DNA from: Roseovarius sp.
Lineage (GTDB): Bacteria > Pseudomonadota > Alphaproteobacteria > Rhodobacterales > Rhodobacteraceae
Assembly (NCBI GenBank): GCA_029212365.1
Contig: JARGOC010000002.1
Location: 124,001 to 188,000 of the forward strand
Reading direction: 5' to 3'
Length of the DNA: 64,000 nt
Shown: one piece after another, positions 9,825 through 17,812 of the stretch
Numbering within the stretch: position 1 is the first letter of the stretch
How the letters are laid out: every line of letters begins with the position of its first letter
The notes under the pieces: model-generated
What the model was told of the DNA's origin: nothing
The model's database searches: none
The model's input: only the letters and a program-made list of their open reading frames with translations
Translations under genes and position numbers: made by a program

Positions 9825-9881
9825 GTGTCTATAGAGGTATTGGAAAGAGGTGTCGGAACAGTTCGGGAGGATACCACCTAG
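9825..9881 (+). CDS. 18-aa mini-ORF in the small transcript
   Basis: A GTG-started ORF encoding MSIEVLERGVGTVREDTT, placed five nt after a near-perfect AAGGAGGTG ribosome site. Such a strong site before so short an ORF suggests it is translated. The peptide is polar, has no membrane segment or known motif, and could be a small protein or only a device that couples ribosome transit to folding of the downstream RNA. Confidence 0.4.
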   Translation: MSIEVLERGVGTVREDTT

Positions 9882-9948
9882 GGCAGCCCCTGGGTGAGAT
9901 GACCCATTCGAATTGGTGCGCCTAACCGCCCACCTCCCTAAACTCTAG

Positions 9949-9979
9949 AGGGCCGTTCCGTAATCCGGGCGGCCCTTTT
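9949..9979 (+). terminator. intrinsic terminator of the small transcript
   Basis: AGGGCCG (9949-9955) pairs with CGGCCCT (9970-9976) over a 14-nt loop, followed by TTTT. It separates the small transcript from arfB. Confidence 0.7.
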
Positions 9980-9994
9980 GATTTCTGTCCAATT

Positions 9995-10009
9995 TGTACA
10001 TTATGTACA
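9995..10009. promoter_or_regulatory. TGTACAT-T-ATGTACA palindrome upstream of arfB
   Basis: A 15-nt inverted repeat with one central base lies 42 nt before the arfB start, in the expected promoter region. It looks like a dimeric repressor operator; the regulator is unknown. Confidence 0.35.
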
Positions 10010-10050
10010 TGCGAAATACACAAAGTCGGATTCACAAAAGACCGGACCCC

Positions 10051-10473
10051 ATGCTGACAATCACAGACCAGATCACAATTGAAGACTGGGAATTGACCGA
10101 GCAATTCACCCGCTCGTCGGGCCCCGGTGGACAGAATGTGAACAAAGTAAGCACCGCCGTTGAACTGCGGTTCGAGGCGGAGCGCAGCCCCAACCTGCCT
10201 GACCCTGTGAAACGCCGGTTGAAACGTCTGGCCGGACGGCGCTGGACGCTGGAGGGCACTTTGATCATTCAGTGTGAAGAGACCCGCAGCCAGGCCCGCA
10301 ACCGTGATATTGCCCGCGAAAGATTGGCGGAGCTAATCCGAAAAGCCACCGAGAAGCCCAAGCACCGTATCCCGACGCGGCCAACATTGGGGTCAAAGAA
10401 GCGGCGGTTGAAATCAAAAAAAGTGCGCGGCGAAGTGAAAGCAATGCGCGGCAAGGTCACGGGTGAAGATTGA
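10051..10473 (+). CDS. arfB: alternative ribosome-rescue factor ArfB (YaeJ)
   Basis: A 140-aa stop-codon-independent peptidyl-tRNA hydrolase that frees ribosomes stalled on non-stop mRNA. The catalytic GGQ is in TRSSGPGGQNVNKVST near residue 27, and the C-terminus is a basic tail (KKRRLKSKKVRGEVKAMRGK) that enters the empty mRNA channel. The start at 10051 (MLTITDQITIEDWELTE) matches ArfB N-termini; an in-frame extension to 9994 runs through the promoter palindrome and is rejected. Confidence 0.95.
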   Translation: MLTITDQITIEDWELTEQFTRSSGPGGQNVNKVSTAVELRFEAERSPNLPDPVKRRLKRLAGRRWTLEGTLIIQCEETRSQARNRDIARERLAELIRKATEKPKHRIPTRPTLGSKKRRLKSKKVRGEVKAMRGKVTGED

Positions 10474-10527
10474 GGGGAGCGGTGTGCTGCGCATTTCGGT
10501 GATCTGTGACATGGGGCAACCCACGGA

Positions 10528-11208
10528 CTATTCGTCGCCGGGAACCCCGTAACTGGGTGCGGCGCTTGGGTTTAGGGCGCGGCTGATGTAATCGGCCATT
10601 TGCGGCTCATACTCTGTCCAAAGCAAGCGCAGAGCCGCGACGGGGCAAGCATCGGACCAATCCACGCGCAGATCAACCAGCGGCCAGCTTTGATTGTCGG
10701 CCACCAGAAGGGCGGCTGAATGCACTGGCCCGGCTTCGCCCCCGCCCTTGGTGAGGCCCGCCTCCAACGTGCTGAGCAAGCGTTCGGGCAGCGACATTCT
10801 GGCGTTGGCTTCAAAGTGATCGACCATCACTTGGGGCAGGCGATCGCTGGCCAGCATATTGCCTGCCGCAATCACGCCATCCCCCACAGCATCGGCGTGC
10901 GTGCCCAGTGATTTGGGGCCCGAGAAAAGCGCGGTATTGCCGTTGTTATCAACCACGGCAACCTGACGGTAATCGGGAAATGGCTCTCTCTCGATCACCG
11001 AAGCCAGAGCGGTTTTTGCATCATCGCCACCGGCAATCCAGGTAAGAACATCATTGCCAATAGAGGGCATGGTGACGTTCTGAGTGGCGACGGCACCCAC
11101 GCCTGCACGTACCCAAGGGCACCGCGACCCGACAGCGATAGAGCTGGTGGTGATCGCCACGCCCAATTGTCCGGTGCGCGCACAGCGGCCTGTCACCGAG
11201 AAGGTCAT
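10528..11208 (-). CDS. DUF1028 family protein
   Basis: A 226-aa protein that begins MTFSVTGRCARTGQLGVAITTSSIAVGSRC, the DUF1028 N-terminus, related to Ntn-hydrolase folds. The predicted activity is a peptidase or amidohydrolase but it is not established. The start at 11208 is chosen from this conserved N-terminus; the open frame to 11532 continues through non-homologous sequence. It lies downstream of the DUF1523 operon on the same strand but 354 nt away, so it is probably a separate transcript. Confidence 0.85.
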   Translation of the reverse strand: MTFSVTGRCARTGQLGVAITTSSIAVGSRCPWVRAGVGAVATQNVTMPSIGNDVLTWIAGGDDAKTALASVIEREPFPDYRQVAVVDNNGNTALFSGPKSLGTHADAVGDGVIAAGNMLASDRLPQVMVDHFEANARMSLPERLLSTLEAGLTKGGGEAGPVHSAALLVADNQSWPLVDLRVDWSDACPVAALRLLWTEYEPQMADYISRALNPSAAPSYGVPGDE

Positions 11209-11562
11209 TGTGCACCCACTGAGCAGGATGATCCTGGAGCGTGCGCGCTGAGCGCTGAGTGCAGGCCATGCAGTAAGGTGGACATGTGGTGTAAGCAGAC
11301 ATTGGCCATGGAGCGCGCTCTCTCGTTCGTTGATGTACATCTGTCCGGGTGTGGGCCGGATCAGAGTATTGTTCCATTTCAGCCCCCACACCCGCAACTG
11401 ATTTTGCGACAATATGTGCGATGCGCGCAAATCAGCAGTATTGAGCCGACCCCCACTGAACGCGAGATGGGGGATTTTGAAAGTAGAGAATGGCTCTGCG
11501 GGGGTTCGGGAAAACCGACGTTTGGGCGGCAAATGCCAGCCCGGCCAACAGACTGTCAGGCG
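11209..11562. other. 354-nt stretch without a recognised gene
   Basis: This lies between DUF1523 and DUF1028, both leftward. It must hold the DUF1028 promoter and possibly the operon end. On the minus strand an open frame is continuous with DUF1028, and a second short one (MAGKEIAPDSLLAGLAF...) starts inside the end of the DUF1523 gene and stops after about 50 codons. Neither resembles a known family, so a decayed gene is possible. Confidence 0.4.
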
Positions 11563-12213
11563 CTATTTCTTTGCCCGCCATGTACCCAACCAGCGCGAGA
11601 TGGCCGAACGGTGTTCGCCCATCGCATCGCCTGCGGCATCAAAGCTGTCGGAAATCCCATCGACGACCGGATCAATCCTGCGTTGCCGGAACCGGCGCAA
11701 AAGACGCCAGATGCCCAGAACCACCAATAGGAACAGGGCAATAATGACAACGTTCAGCCATGGGAATCCCTTGGGTGCATCAGGGCCAGATACGGCCCAA
11801 GCGCCCACAGCGTTGGGGTAGATCGACATGAATTCATTGCGCCAGCCATAGTGGCGAATAGCGACCCAGGTTGGCTCGGCGGCGGTGGATTTATTGTCAG
11901 CCGCCTCGGCTTGCAAATTGGAGGTGTCGAACTTGAAATACGGCGGCCAACCCCAGCCGGTGTCTTCATTGCGGTAGACCATCACCCGGCCATTGGTGCG
12001 CACGGTCTGGATGAAGAATACATCGCGGTTGACCACGGTTTCATCATTTCCCACATCACCATTGGCCCAAAAGATCGAGTTTTCACCAAAGTCGATGCGC
12101 TTTTCATAGGTGTCGGTCACGCGCACGATATCGACCTGTGGCAGGGTGTAATGGAAGGTGGCTACCACCAGTGTCCAGAAGGTGACCCAGAAGACCCATT
12201 TGAGGTAAACCAT
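11563..12213 (-). CDS. DUF1523 family membrane protein
   Basis: A 216-aa protein with an N-terminal transmembrane helix (about 5-23) and a second near 150-170, leaving a periplasmic-type domain between them. The sequence VDIVRVTDTYEKRIDFGENSIFWANGDVG is characteristic of DUF1523, a family I know mostly from Rhodobacterales. The short C-terminal cytosolic tail is basic. It is the last gene of the leftward operon, 12 nt after the 88-aa membrane protein. Function unknown. Confidence 0.85.
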   Translation of the reverse strand: MVYLKWVFWVTFWTLVVATFHYTLPQVDIVRVTDTYEKRIDFGENSIFWANGDVGNDETVVNRDVFFIQTVRTNGRVMVYRNEDTGWGWPPYFKFDTSNLQAEAADNKSTAAEPTWVAIRHYGWRNEFMSIYPNAVGAWAVSGPDAPKGFPWLNVVIIALFLLVVLGIWRLLRRFRQRRIDPVVDGISDSFDAAGDAMGEHRSAISRWLGTWRAKK

Positions 12214-12225
12214 GCCCTGCGCCCC

Positions 12226-12492
12226 TTATGCGAAATTGGTGAGGTAAATGATGATGCACATCACCGAGAACGGGACCACATAGACCCCAAGGATCAGCTT
12301 GCGGCGCAAGGAGCCGTCATAGTCCTCCAGGCCGTTGTCGATGTAATCTTCCAGATCGCCGGGTTTGCCCTCTTCTTCCCACCATTCCTCAAGCTTGCGT
12401 TTGCGCACTGAGCGGGAATAGAGCGACAACACGATGTAGATCACCGTGAGTACGAAAAAGCCGATCACCATCAGCCGAACCATTGCAAACAT
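12226..12492 (-). CDS. small two-helix membrane protein
   Basis: An 88-aa protein with a transmembrane helix at each end (about 5-24 and 66-86) and an acidic, Trp-containing cytosolic or periplasmic loop (KLEEWWEEEGKPGDLEDYIDNG) between them. No family recognised. It sits 3 nt after the DUF6638 stop and 12 nt before DUF1523, so it belongs to the same operon and probably to the same membrane assembly. Confidence 0.75.
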   Translation of the reverse strand: MFAMVRLMVIGFFVLTVIYIVLSLYSRSVRKRKLEEWWEEEGKPGDLEDYIDNGLEDYDGSLRRKLILGVYVVPFSVMCIIIYLTNFA

Positions 12493-12495
12493 CTT

Positions 12496-13851
12496 TTACC
12501 CCCTTCTGACCGGGCCCCAGGGGCCAACGCGCTTGATCAGATCGTCCATTATGTCCGGCTCTGAGGCCGGTATTTCGTGCATCGGTGCATCGTGGCCAAA
12601 CAGGGCGTCACGGGCACCAACCTTATCTACTTGATACTCGGTTTTCAGGTATTCGACCACATAGTCCTTTTTGCTGTCTGACCATGTGCCGTACAGCCCA
12701 TAAAACAACTGCTTGTGGCAGATGAACATCTGGCGAATGTCCTTGGGTGACAATTGCGCCAGCAGCATGTTCACCAGATCAGCATCGGCGTGATCTGCCG
12801 CGCGCAATGTATAAAAATACGCCGGGTCTTCGGATGAAATGCGCGGCCAGCGGCCCTTGTTTTCGGCCCAGTTGACAAGGCTGGCCAGCGCGTGAAACTC
12901 CTGTGGCAGCTTGTCGGAATGTTCGCGCGCAAGGCGGCGCATATCACGGGGCGAGCGGCGCCGCAGGTTGATGTCTTCATCCGCCAGAGCATCAACAAGG
13001 ATGAAATCCATCTTCTGTTTCAGCACCGCCGAGGCATTGATGCCACGCGCCTTTACGATAGGTTCGACCAGCCCGTTCAGCTCAAGGAAATTGGCCAGCC
13101 GGTTACGCTCGCTCAGGTCGATCACATAGTCGATGGGCAGATGATCAACCTGATCGCGCGGCTGGCAAGTGATGGCACAGGGCAGTTCCATCTTCTGGAA
13201 GATATAAATGCCGCCAAAATGCTCGGTCCAGTAGTTGTGCTGCTCAAACTCCATATGTTTGAGCTTGACCGGATTGCGCAGCACATCGCCGGTTTGTGTG
13301 GCCAGCTTGATCATATCGGCGATCAGCACATCGTCAAACCATGCGTCATCCTCGTTGAGGAAGGTGTTCACCTTGTCGTCCAGAACATGGGATTGCTGGA
13401 TGGCGCCATTGGTGGTGTCGGCCTCGATCGTGACCTTGCGGATATCAAACAGGCGCGAGGGCGTGGACATATCATAGACCGAATTCACCAATTCCCCCGC
13501 CACCGCATCACGGGTGGTCAACGAAAACAGCGCGTTTTCGTTATCTTCGATAAACTGCCGGATGATCCCGCGCGAGGTTGAGAATTTGGCATTCAGCAGC
13601 GGCGCGGTTTTCTGGTGGGTGGACAGCAAGATAAACTGCCGGTTCACGCCCTGGTGGTTGAGGTAGAGGTGATCCTTCAGCTCATGGCCGATTTCAGGCG
13701 AATAGCCGGAAATATCAATGTAGAAATCGGTGAGGTCTGTGGTCTTGCCGGTGAGATGTTTGAGCGCACGGTTATAGCGCTCCACCAACGCGGGGCTGTC
13801 CACATGGATCAGATTGCCAAACATAAGGCCGGATTTGATGAGGCGTTTCAT
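12496..13851 (-). CDS. DUF6638 family protein
   Basis: A 451-aa soluble protein of unknown function, start MKRLIKSGLMFGNLIHVDSP. The ATG at 13851 overlaps the TGA of the upstream abortive-infection gene (CCATGA), which fixes the start and implies translational coupling. No catalytic motif is evident to me; the sequence is rich in charged helices and ends RVGPWGPVRRG. Its neighbours, an AAA ATPase and membrane proteins, suggest a structural or substrate-binding role in a common complex, but that is inference. Confidence 0.8.
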   Translation of the reverse strand: MKRLIKSGLMFGNLIHVDSPALVERYNRALKHLTGKTTDLTDFYIDISGYSPEIGHELKDHLYLNHQGVNRQFILLSTHQKTAPLLNAKFSTSRGIIRQFIEDNENALFSLTTRDAVAGELVNSVYDMSTPSRLFDIRKVTIEADTTNGAIQQSHVLDDKVNTFLNEDDAWFDDVLIADMIKLATQTGDVLRNPVKLKHMEFEQHNYWTEHFGGIYIFQKMELPCAITCQPRDQVDHLPIDYVIDLSERNRLANFLELNGLVEPIVKARGINASAVLKQKMDFILVDALADEDINLRRRSPRDMRRLAREHSDKLPQEFHALASLVNWAENKGRWPRISSEDPAYFYTLRAADHADADLVNMLLAQLSPKDIRQMFICHKQLFYGLYGTWSDSKKDYVVEYLKTEYQVDKVGARDALFGHDAPMHEIPASEPDIMDDLIKRVGPWGPVRRG

Positions 13852-14681
13852 GGGGATTCCAGCCACTGCAAAGCGTGATTATTTCCACCATACGCTTTAG
13901 TAGAATAGTTCGTAAGATGTTCAGGCTTCATAAGTTTGGCGCAGGGCAAGTTGTCAAACACCGCATATTTCTCAAAATATTTACAAAAGTTTTGGCCCGC
14001 TACTGTTTGCCCATTATAAAAGAGAAGCAACAGTTCATAGTCTGAAATGTAAGATCTCAGAACTTTTACGTGATGTTTCTTGGTGTGGCCGCTTTCATCA
14101 ATGTATCTGTAAAAATTGTACAGAAAGCGAAAGTAGTGCCCAAATTCATGGCCGTACTTGGCAAAAAATTCTTCCACTACAAAAGTCAAATCTCCGCCAG
14201 TAGTGCCGTGATTTCTTTTTCGTAAACGCTCATAATACACTTTGAAGCAGTCTCTACCGGTCGTGTTGCCATTGGCACCTGCAAGATCGATTGCCTCGAT
14301 AATCTCGCCCAACGATGAGAGCATTTGAAAGAATGTATTTTCAAATATCTGTTCTTTCAGGCTTTTATTTTGGGCTGCAAATTCCGTTTTGTGATCTTTG
14401 AGCACGTCTCGCTGTTCTGACAATTCAGTCGCTTGCAACCAGACGGTTACCACAATCCAAATAAAAGCCAATGAACCAGCAAAGCCAGCTAAAGAATCGC
14501 CAATCTCGTTGGGAGTTGCTCCAACAAGATAGTTCCACTTCGATTCACAACTCCCATACCATGCGCAGACTTCGCCAAACGCTAGAGAGATTCCGAAAGC
14601 TAAGATTATAGCCAAAGTCAGAATTGCTCCCACCAAGACTACAGGCTGCTTGTACAACGGTTTGTGTTCGGAGTGCTTCAA
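13848..14681 (-). CDS. putative phage abortive-infection protein (putAbiC family)
   Basis: A 277-aa protein with two N-terminal transmembrane helices (about 13-36 and 61-82), a short coiled coil (about 84-112) and a C-terminal helical domain with ENTFFQMLSSLGEII, GRDCFKVYYERL, YFRFLYNFYRYID and SDYELLLLFYNG. These match my knowledge of the putative phage abortive infection domain (PF16872). The gene starts with TTG overlapping the AAA ATPase stop (TTGA) and ends overlapping the DUF6638 start (ATGA). Its base composition is clearly AT-richer than both neighbours, with TTT/AAA/ATA-type codons they avoid, so it looks acquired. Confidence 0.8.
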   Translation of the reverse strand: MKHSEHKPLYKQPVVLVGAILTLAIILAFGISLAFGEVCAWYGSCESKWNYLVGATPNEIGDSLAGFAGSLAFIWIVVTVWLQATELSEQRDVLKDHKTEFAAQNKSLKEQIFENTFFQMLSSLGEIIEAIDLAGANGNTTGRDCFKVYYERLRKRNHGTTGGDLTFVVEEFFAKYGHEFGHYFRFLYNFYRYIDESGHTKKHHVKVLRSYISDYELLLLFYNGQTVAGQNFCKYFEKYAVFDNLPCAKLMKPEHLTNYSTKAYGGNNHALQWLESP

Positions 14682-16615
14682 CTAGATTTCCTCTCCAAAT
14701 ACCGCCGTTTGGCCTCTTCGTTACGGCCATAATCACGGATCATGTTTTCAATTGCCACCTCGTCGGATTTATCGGCATAGCGGAACTCACTATCGGCGTA
14801 GCGGTTGATTTCCTGTATCACCATTTCTACCGTGATCGGCTTGCGCAGTTCCTCGATCATGCCCTTCTTTTCGTCGTAGGGTTTGAACAGGAACAGGTCG
14901 GGTTCTTCCATCCATTCATCGGGCAGCTCAAAATCCATGGCGCGCACTTTTACGGCGTCGGTGATGTTCTTGATGGCGCGCCCGGTAAAGCGCGGATCGG
15001 CCTCTTGGATGCCTTTCAGGTAGGTGCCCATTTTGGCGATGGTATCGAGGCTCCCGATGTCCTTGGACACACGCTCATACACCCGCAGCAGGCCTTCTTC
15101 GTGGGGTTGGCTGTGGCTTTCAAACGATGCGGCGACGGCTTTCTTGATTTCCTGCGCGGCATAAACCTCATGCTCGCCCAAGGGGATATCGTGGTTTTTG
15201 CCCATCAAGAGATAGAGGATATCAATGTAATCCTCGCGCGTTTTGGGGCCATCCACCAAAAAGCGTGCACCGGCGCGTTGGCGCAGGGCGTCGTCTACAT
15301 TTTCGGGGTAGTTTGAGAACATACCAAAGGTGCAATTGCCGCGCACCACGGTGTTGGCGCCGGCAAAGCTCTCCATCAGGACGGCGGTGATCTCAAGCTG
15401 GCCGGCAGATGATTGGCGATCACCACGTTTGCCCGCCAGCTGATCAATATCGTCAATCGTGCCAAAACCGATGACCGTGGGATCAATGCAGTTGTTAAAG
15501 AACGCCTTGGCGTTTTGCGCCGATTTGCCTTGATAGCTGTCGATGCTATCGGTGCTGAGGTTCTGATAGCGGAACGGATAACCGGCGGTCTCGCAATAGC
15601 CCTTGATCAGGCCCGCCATCATCTGAATGAGGGTGGTTTTGCCGGTGCCGGGCATGCCATCGCCCATGAATGTAAAGATGAACCCGCCGAGATCAGCAAA
15701 GGGATTGAGGCGACGCTCAAAATCATAAGCCATCAGCATTTTGGAGAGCTTCAGCGCCTGATATTTGGCGATGTGGTTGCCCACGACCTCATGCGGTTTT
15801 TTGAACGTCATGGTCAGGGTCGAGGATTTGGTGGCGGCAGACGCATCAAAGCCATGGATGGTGAAATCATCCGCCTCAACCTTCCAACTGGCGTTGGTGA
15901 AAGCCTGCAAACGGCCGGCGTTTTGGGCTCGCAAGGCGACTTTGGCCATCAGCTGTTCGGCAAAGGCGCTGACCGTGGCGACCAGGCGCGCGTCGTCGCC
16001 AGAGTGATGGGCGATGTCCTGATCCAGCTCCCACAAGACGCCATGCAGGGCCAGTTGGGAATTGTCGGTCAGAACTTCGTCAACATCCCCCACCTCGACG
16101 CTGACTTCAGACCCATGCGGGCCCAGAAGGAAAGCGGTGGCATTGGCGAAAACATGGGTGACAGCGAGGGCTTCGGCCCCCAGCATTTCGGTGAATTCTG
16201 TTTTTTGGTTGTCGGGCAGAGATCCGGCCAGATTGGCGCGGCGCAGATCGGCCAGGCCCGTGGCGTCGGCATAGGCCTCGCCCACGGCCAAGGCGATGGA
16301 CAGCGCGCGGCGCAGGGTATGCATAACGGTGGCTTGCAGCGGTGAAACCAGCGGGTCATCCCCATCGGCGCTGGCGATACGATTGATCAGATGCACGCCC
16401 TCGGATTTGGCGGTTGAACGGGTGACCAGCCCCGGCGTGGTGCTGCGGAACCTACGGCGAGTGCCCAGACCAGCGGATTTCTCGGGTCCTGCGGAATCAG
16501 CCTGCTTGCCAATGCGCGGCGTGTGGTCAAACCCGTCGAGCATGGCCACAGCGGCATCGTAATGCTTGGCAATGTCGTCTTCGCGCAGTTCCATTGTATC
16601 GGCTGTCAGGCTCAT
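14678..16615 (-). CDS. AAA family ATPase of the TelA-like/DUF6638 operon
   Basis: A 645-aa cytosolic ATPase. The first 290 residues form a helical domain without recognised family. The AAA core has Walker A GDGMPGTGKT (318-327), Walker B VIGFGTIDDID (about 381-391, with DD instead of the usual DE), a sensor-1-like FGMFSNY and an arginine-finger candidate RQRAGARF. It is not a MoxR or Clp type by motifs I can see. Start 16615 (MSLTADTMELRED) is preferred over an extension to 16660 that runs through a palindromic repeat. It likely remodels a complex made by the neighbouring coiled-coil and membrane proteins. Confidence 0.82.
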   Translation of the reverse strand: MSLTADTMELREDDIAKHYDAAVAMLDGFDHTPRIGKQADSAGPEKSAGLGTRRRFRSTTPGLVTRSTAKSEGVHLINRIASADGDDPLVSPLQATVMHTLRRALSIALAVGEAYADATGLADLRRANLAGSLPDNQKTEFTEMLGAEALAVTHVFANATAFLLGPHGSEVSVEVGDVDEVLTDNSQLALHGVLWELDQDIAHHSGDDARLVATVSAFAEQLMAKVALRAQNAGRLQAFTNASWKVEADDFTIHGFDASAATKSSTLTMTFKKPHEVVGNHIAKYQALKLSKMLMAYDFERRLNPFADLGGFIFTFMGDGMPGTGKTTLIQMMAGLIKGYCETAGYPFRYQNLSTDSIDSYQGKSAQNAKAFFNNCIDPTVIGFGTIDDIDQLAGKRGDRQSSAGQLEITAVLMESFAGANTVVRGNCTFGMFSNYPENVDDALRQRAGARFLVDGPKTREDYIDILYLLMGKNHDIPLGEHEVYAAQEIKKAVAASFESHSQPHEEGLLRVYERVSKDIGSLDTIAKMGTYLKGIQEADPRFTGRAIKNITDAVKVRAMDFELPDEWMEEPDLFLFKPYDEKKGMIEELRKPITVEMVIQEINRYADSEFRYADKSDEVAIENMIRDYGRNEEAKRRYLERKSS

Positions 16616-16630
16616 GGTTTTCTCCTGTTT

Positions 16631-16685
16631 GGTGGGATTTAATCCCACCTTACACATCATTCGTAGGGTGGGGTTTTACCCCACC
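16631..16685. repeat. REPIN-like double palindrome, copy A
   Basis: Two 19-nt palindromes, GGTGGGATTTAATCCCACC and GGTGGGGTTTTACCCCACC, flank a 17-nt spacer containing TTACACATCATTCGTAG. Copies B (31172-31226) and C (44632-44685) share the arms and spacer ends. It lies in the gap between the 372-aa gene and the AAA ATPase. Confidence 0.75.
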
Positions 16686-16693
16686 GTCCTAAA

Positions 16694-17812
16694 TTAATAT
16701 CGCAGCACCCGCCCGCCGGGGCTGACCACAAATTTCGTCACGGCAGCAAAGCCGGGTGGGTTCTTCTCGGCCAGTACCTGATAGGGGCGTTCAGGCAGGA
16801 TGATCGAGCGGTCCATCCGCGTGGCACCGGTATCAGCCCCGCGGCCCGAGAAGGGATCAAGTGCGAACACCTCGCGTTCAACCGTGCCGAACCAGCCCGC
16901 GCGTTCCTGGGTCACGCGTTCGCTTTCCAGCGTTTCATCCGTCCAGGCCAATGCCCAATCTTGCCCTTTGGGCGCATTCGCCTCAAGCAGGACATCACGG
17001 ATTGGGCCGGTCTGTTTGGTGAAGGTATGGCTGTACATCGGCCCCACATGAAACCGGCGCAGGCGCTTGGGGTGCAGATCGTCAAAGCCCTGATCAAAGC
17101 CACGCGCGATGGTCAGCAATTTCAGACCACCCAGGGCCTGCCCCATCAGATGCGCCTGCACTTCGGGCCAGCGGCGCTGATCATTGGGCAGGGGGGTGCG
17201 GCCGGTGTCTTCTAGCTCCATCAGATAGATGGTGGGCAGGTTGACCTGGCTGTCATAGACCGCCCAGTGCAGCAGATATCGACGCCGCTCGTCAAACCCT
17301 TCAAGCCACAAAAGCTCCGGATCGTTTTGCGCCCAGAACATGTGACCCTTCATCAGTTCTTCGTAATAGAGGCGTTGGGACAGGGCGAATTGCAGCTTGG
17401 TTGGGATCTCTCGGGTTGAGATGATTTGCTCAACCATCTGCTGTTTCAGGGTATCGGCAGGTGGTGTGTTGGCCAGATGGCGGCTGGCTTGGAGCGCGTC
17501 ATTTGCCATGACCAGGATTTCATTGAACACCGGAAAGCCGCTTTCCTGAATATCCATGGCCAGCGAGCCAAAGAACTGGCCGGTGTCACGGCCCACCAGC
17601 AGGTATTTCATGGAGAGCGCCCGGAACGTATAGGCGATGCCCTGCACATAGGAGGTGAGAATTTCGACTTCGTCCTTGCGCAGATCACCCTCAGTCTGCA
17701 TCACAGCGGCGACCCGGTTCATGTGCTGCGTGATCCGCTCGAACTTCGAGAAGTAACGGCGCGAGGCGAAGACATCTGTGAGGGCGGCGTGATCGGAGTT
17801 CGAGTTACTCAT
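16694..17812 (-). CDS. conserved protein of unknown function in the AAA/TelA-like operon
   Basis: A 372-aa soluble protein, largely helical in its first 220 residues (LRKDEVEILTSYVQGIAYTFRAL, LQFALSQRLYYEELMKG) with a more mixed C-terminal part ending in PGGRVLRY. I recognise no domain. The start overlaps the end of the upstream small membrane protein by 8 nt (GATGAGTAA), so the two are translated together. The stop is followed by the REPIN-like repeat before the ATPase start. Confidence 0.7.
   Translation of the reverse strand: MSNSNSDHAALTDVFASRRYFSKFERITQHMNRVAAVMQTEGDLRKDEVEILTSYVQGIAYTFRALSMKYLLVGRDTGQFFGSLAMDIQESGFPVFNEILVMANDALQASRHLANTPPADTLKQQMVEQIISTREIPTKLQFALSQRLYYEELMKGHMFWAQNDPELLWLEGFDERRRYLLHWAVYDSQVNLPTIYLMELEDTGRTPLPNDQRRWPEVQAHLMGQALGGLKLLTIARGFDQGFDDLHPKRLRRFHVGPMYSHTFTKQTGPIRDVLLEANAPKGQDWALAWTDETLESERVTQERAGWFGTVEREVFALDPFSGRGADTGATRMDRSIILPERPYQVLAEKNPPGFAAVTKFVVSPGGRVLRY

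Larger units (their letters stand above)
9763..9979 (+). ncRNA. candidate small transcript with its own promoter, mini-ORF and terminator
   Basis: Between yhhQ and arfB there is a consensus TTGACA (9763-9768), 18 nt to a possible -10 (GGCTAC, 9787-9792), an excellent ribosome site AAGGAGGTG (9812-9820), an 18-codon ORF, a small hairpin TGGGT-GAGATG-ACCCA, and an intrinsic terminator (9949-9979). The element CACCTCC (9931-9937) can pair with the GGAGGTG at 9814-9820 and looks like an anti-Shine-Dalgarno. The unit would be roughly 175-185 nt. I do not recognise it as SRP RNA, 6S, tmRNA or a known riboswitch; a dual-function sRNA or leader attenuator is inference. Confidence 0.5.

Noticed and set aside
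9763..9979. SRP RNA, 6S RNA or tmRNA as identity of the small transcript
   Set aside because: None of the conserved cores of these RNAs (for example the SRP GGAAGCAGCC loop region) is present.
10051..11532. N-terminal extensions of arfB (from 9994) and DUF1028 (to 11532)
   Set aside because: Both run through regulatory or non-homologous sequence, and the internal starts match the known family N-termini.
15413..16345. A 310-codon plus-strand frame opposite the AAA ATPase
   Set aside because: It is antisense to a protein with intact P-loop and Walker B motifs, and has no recognised domain or ribosome site.
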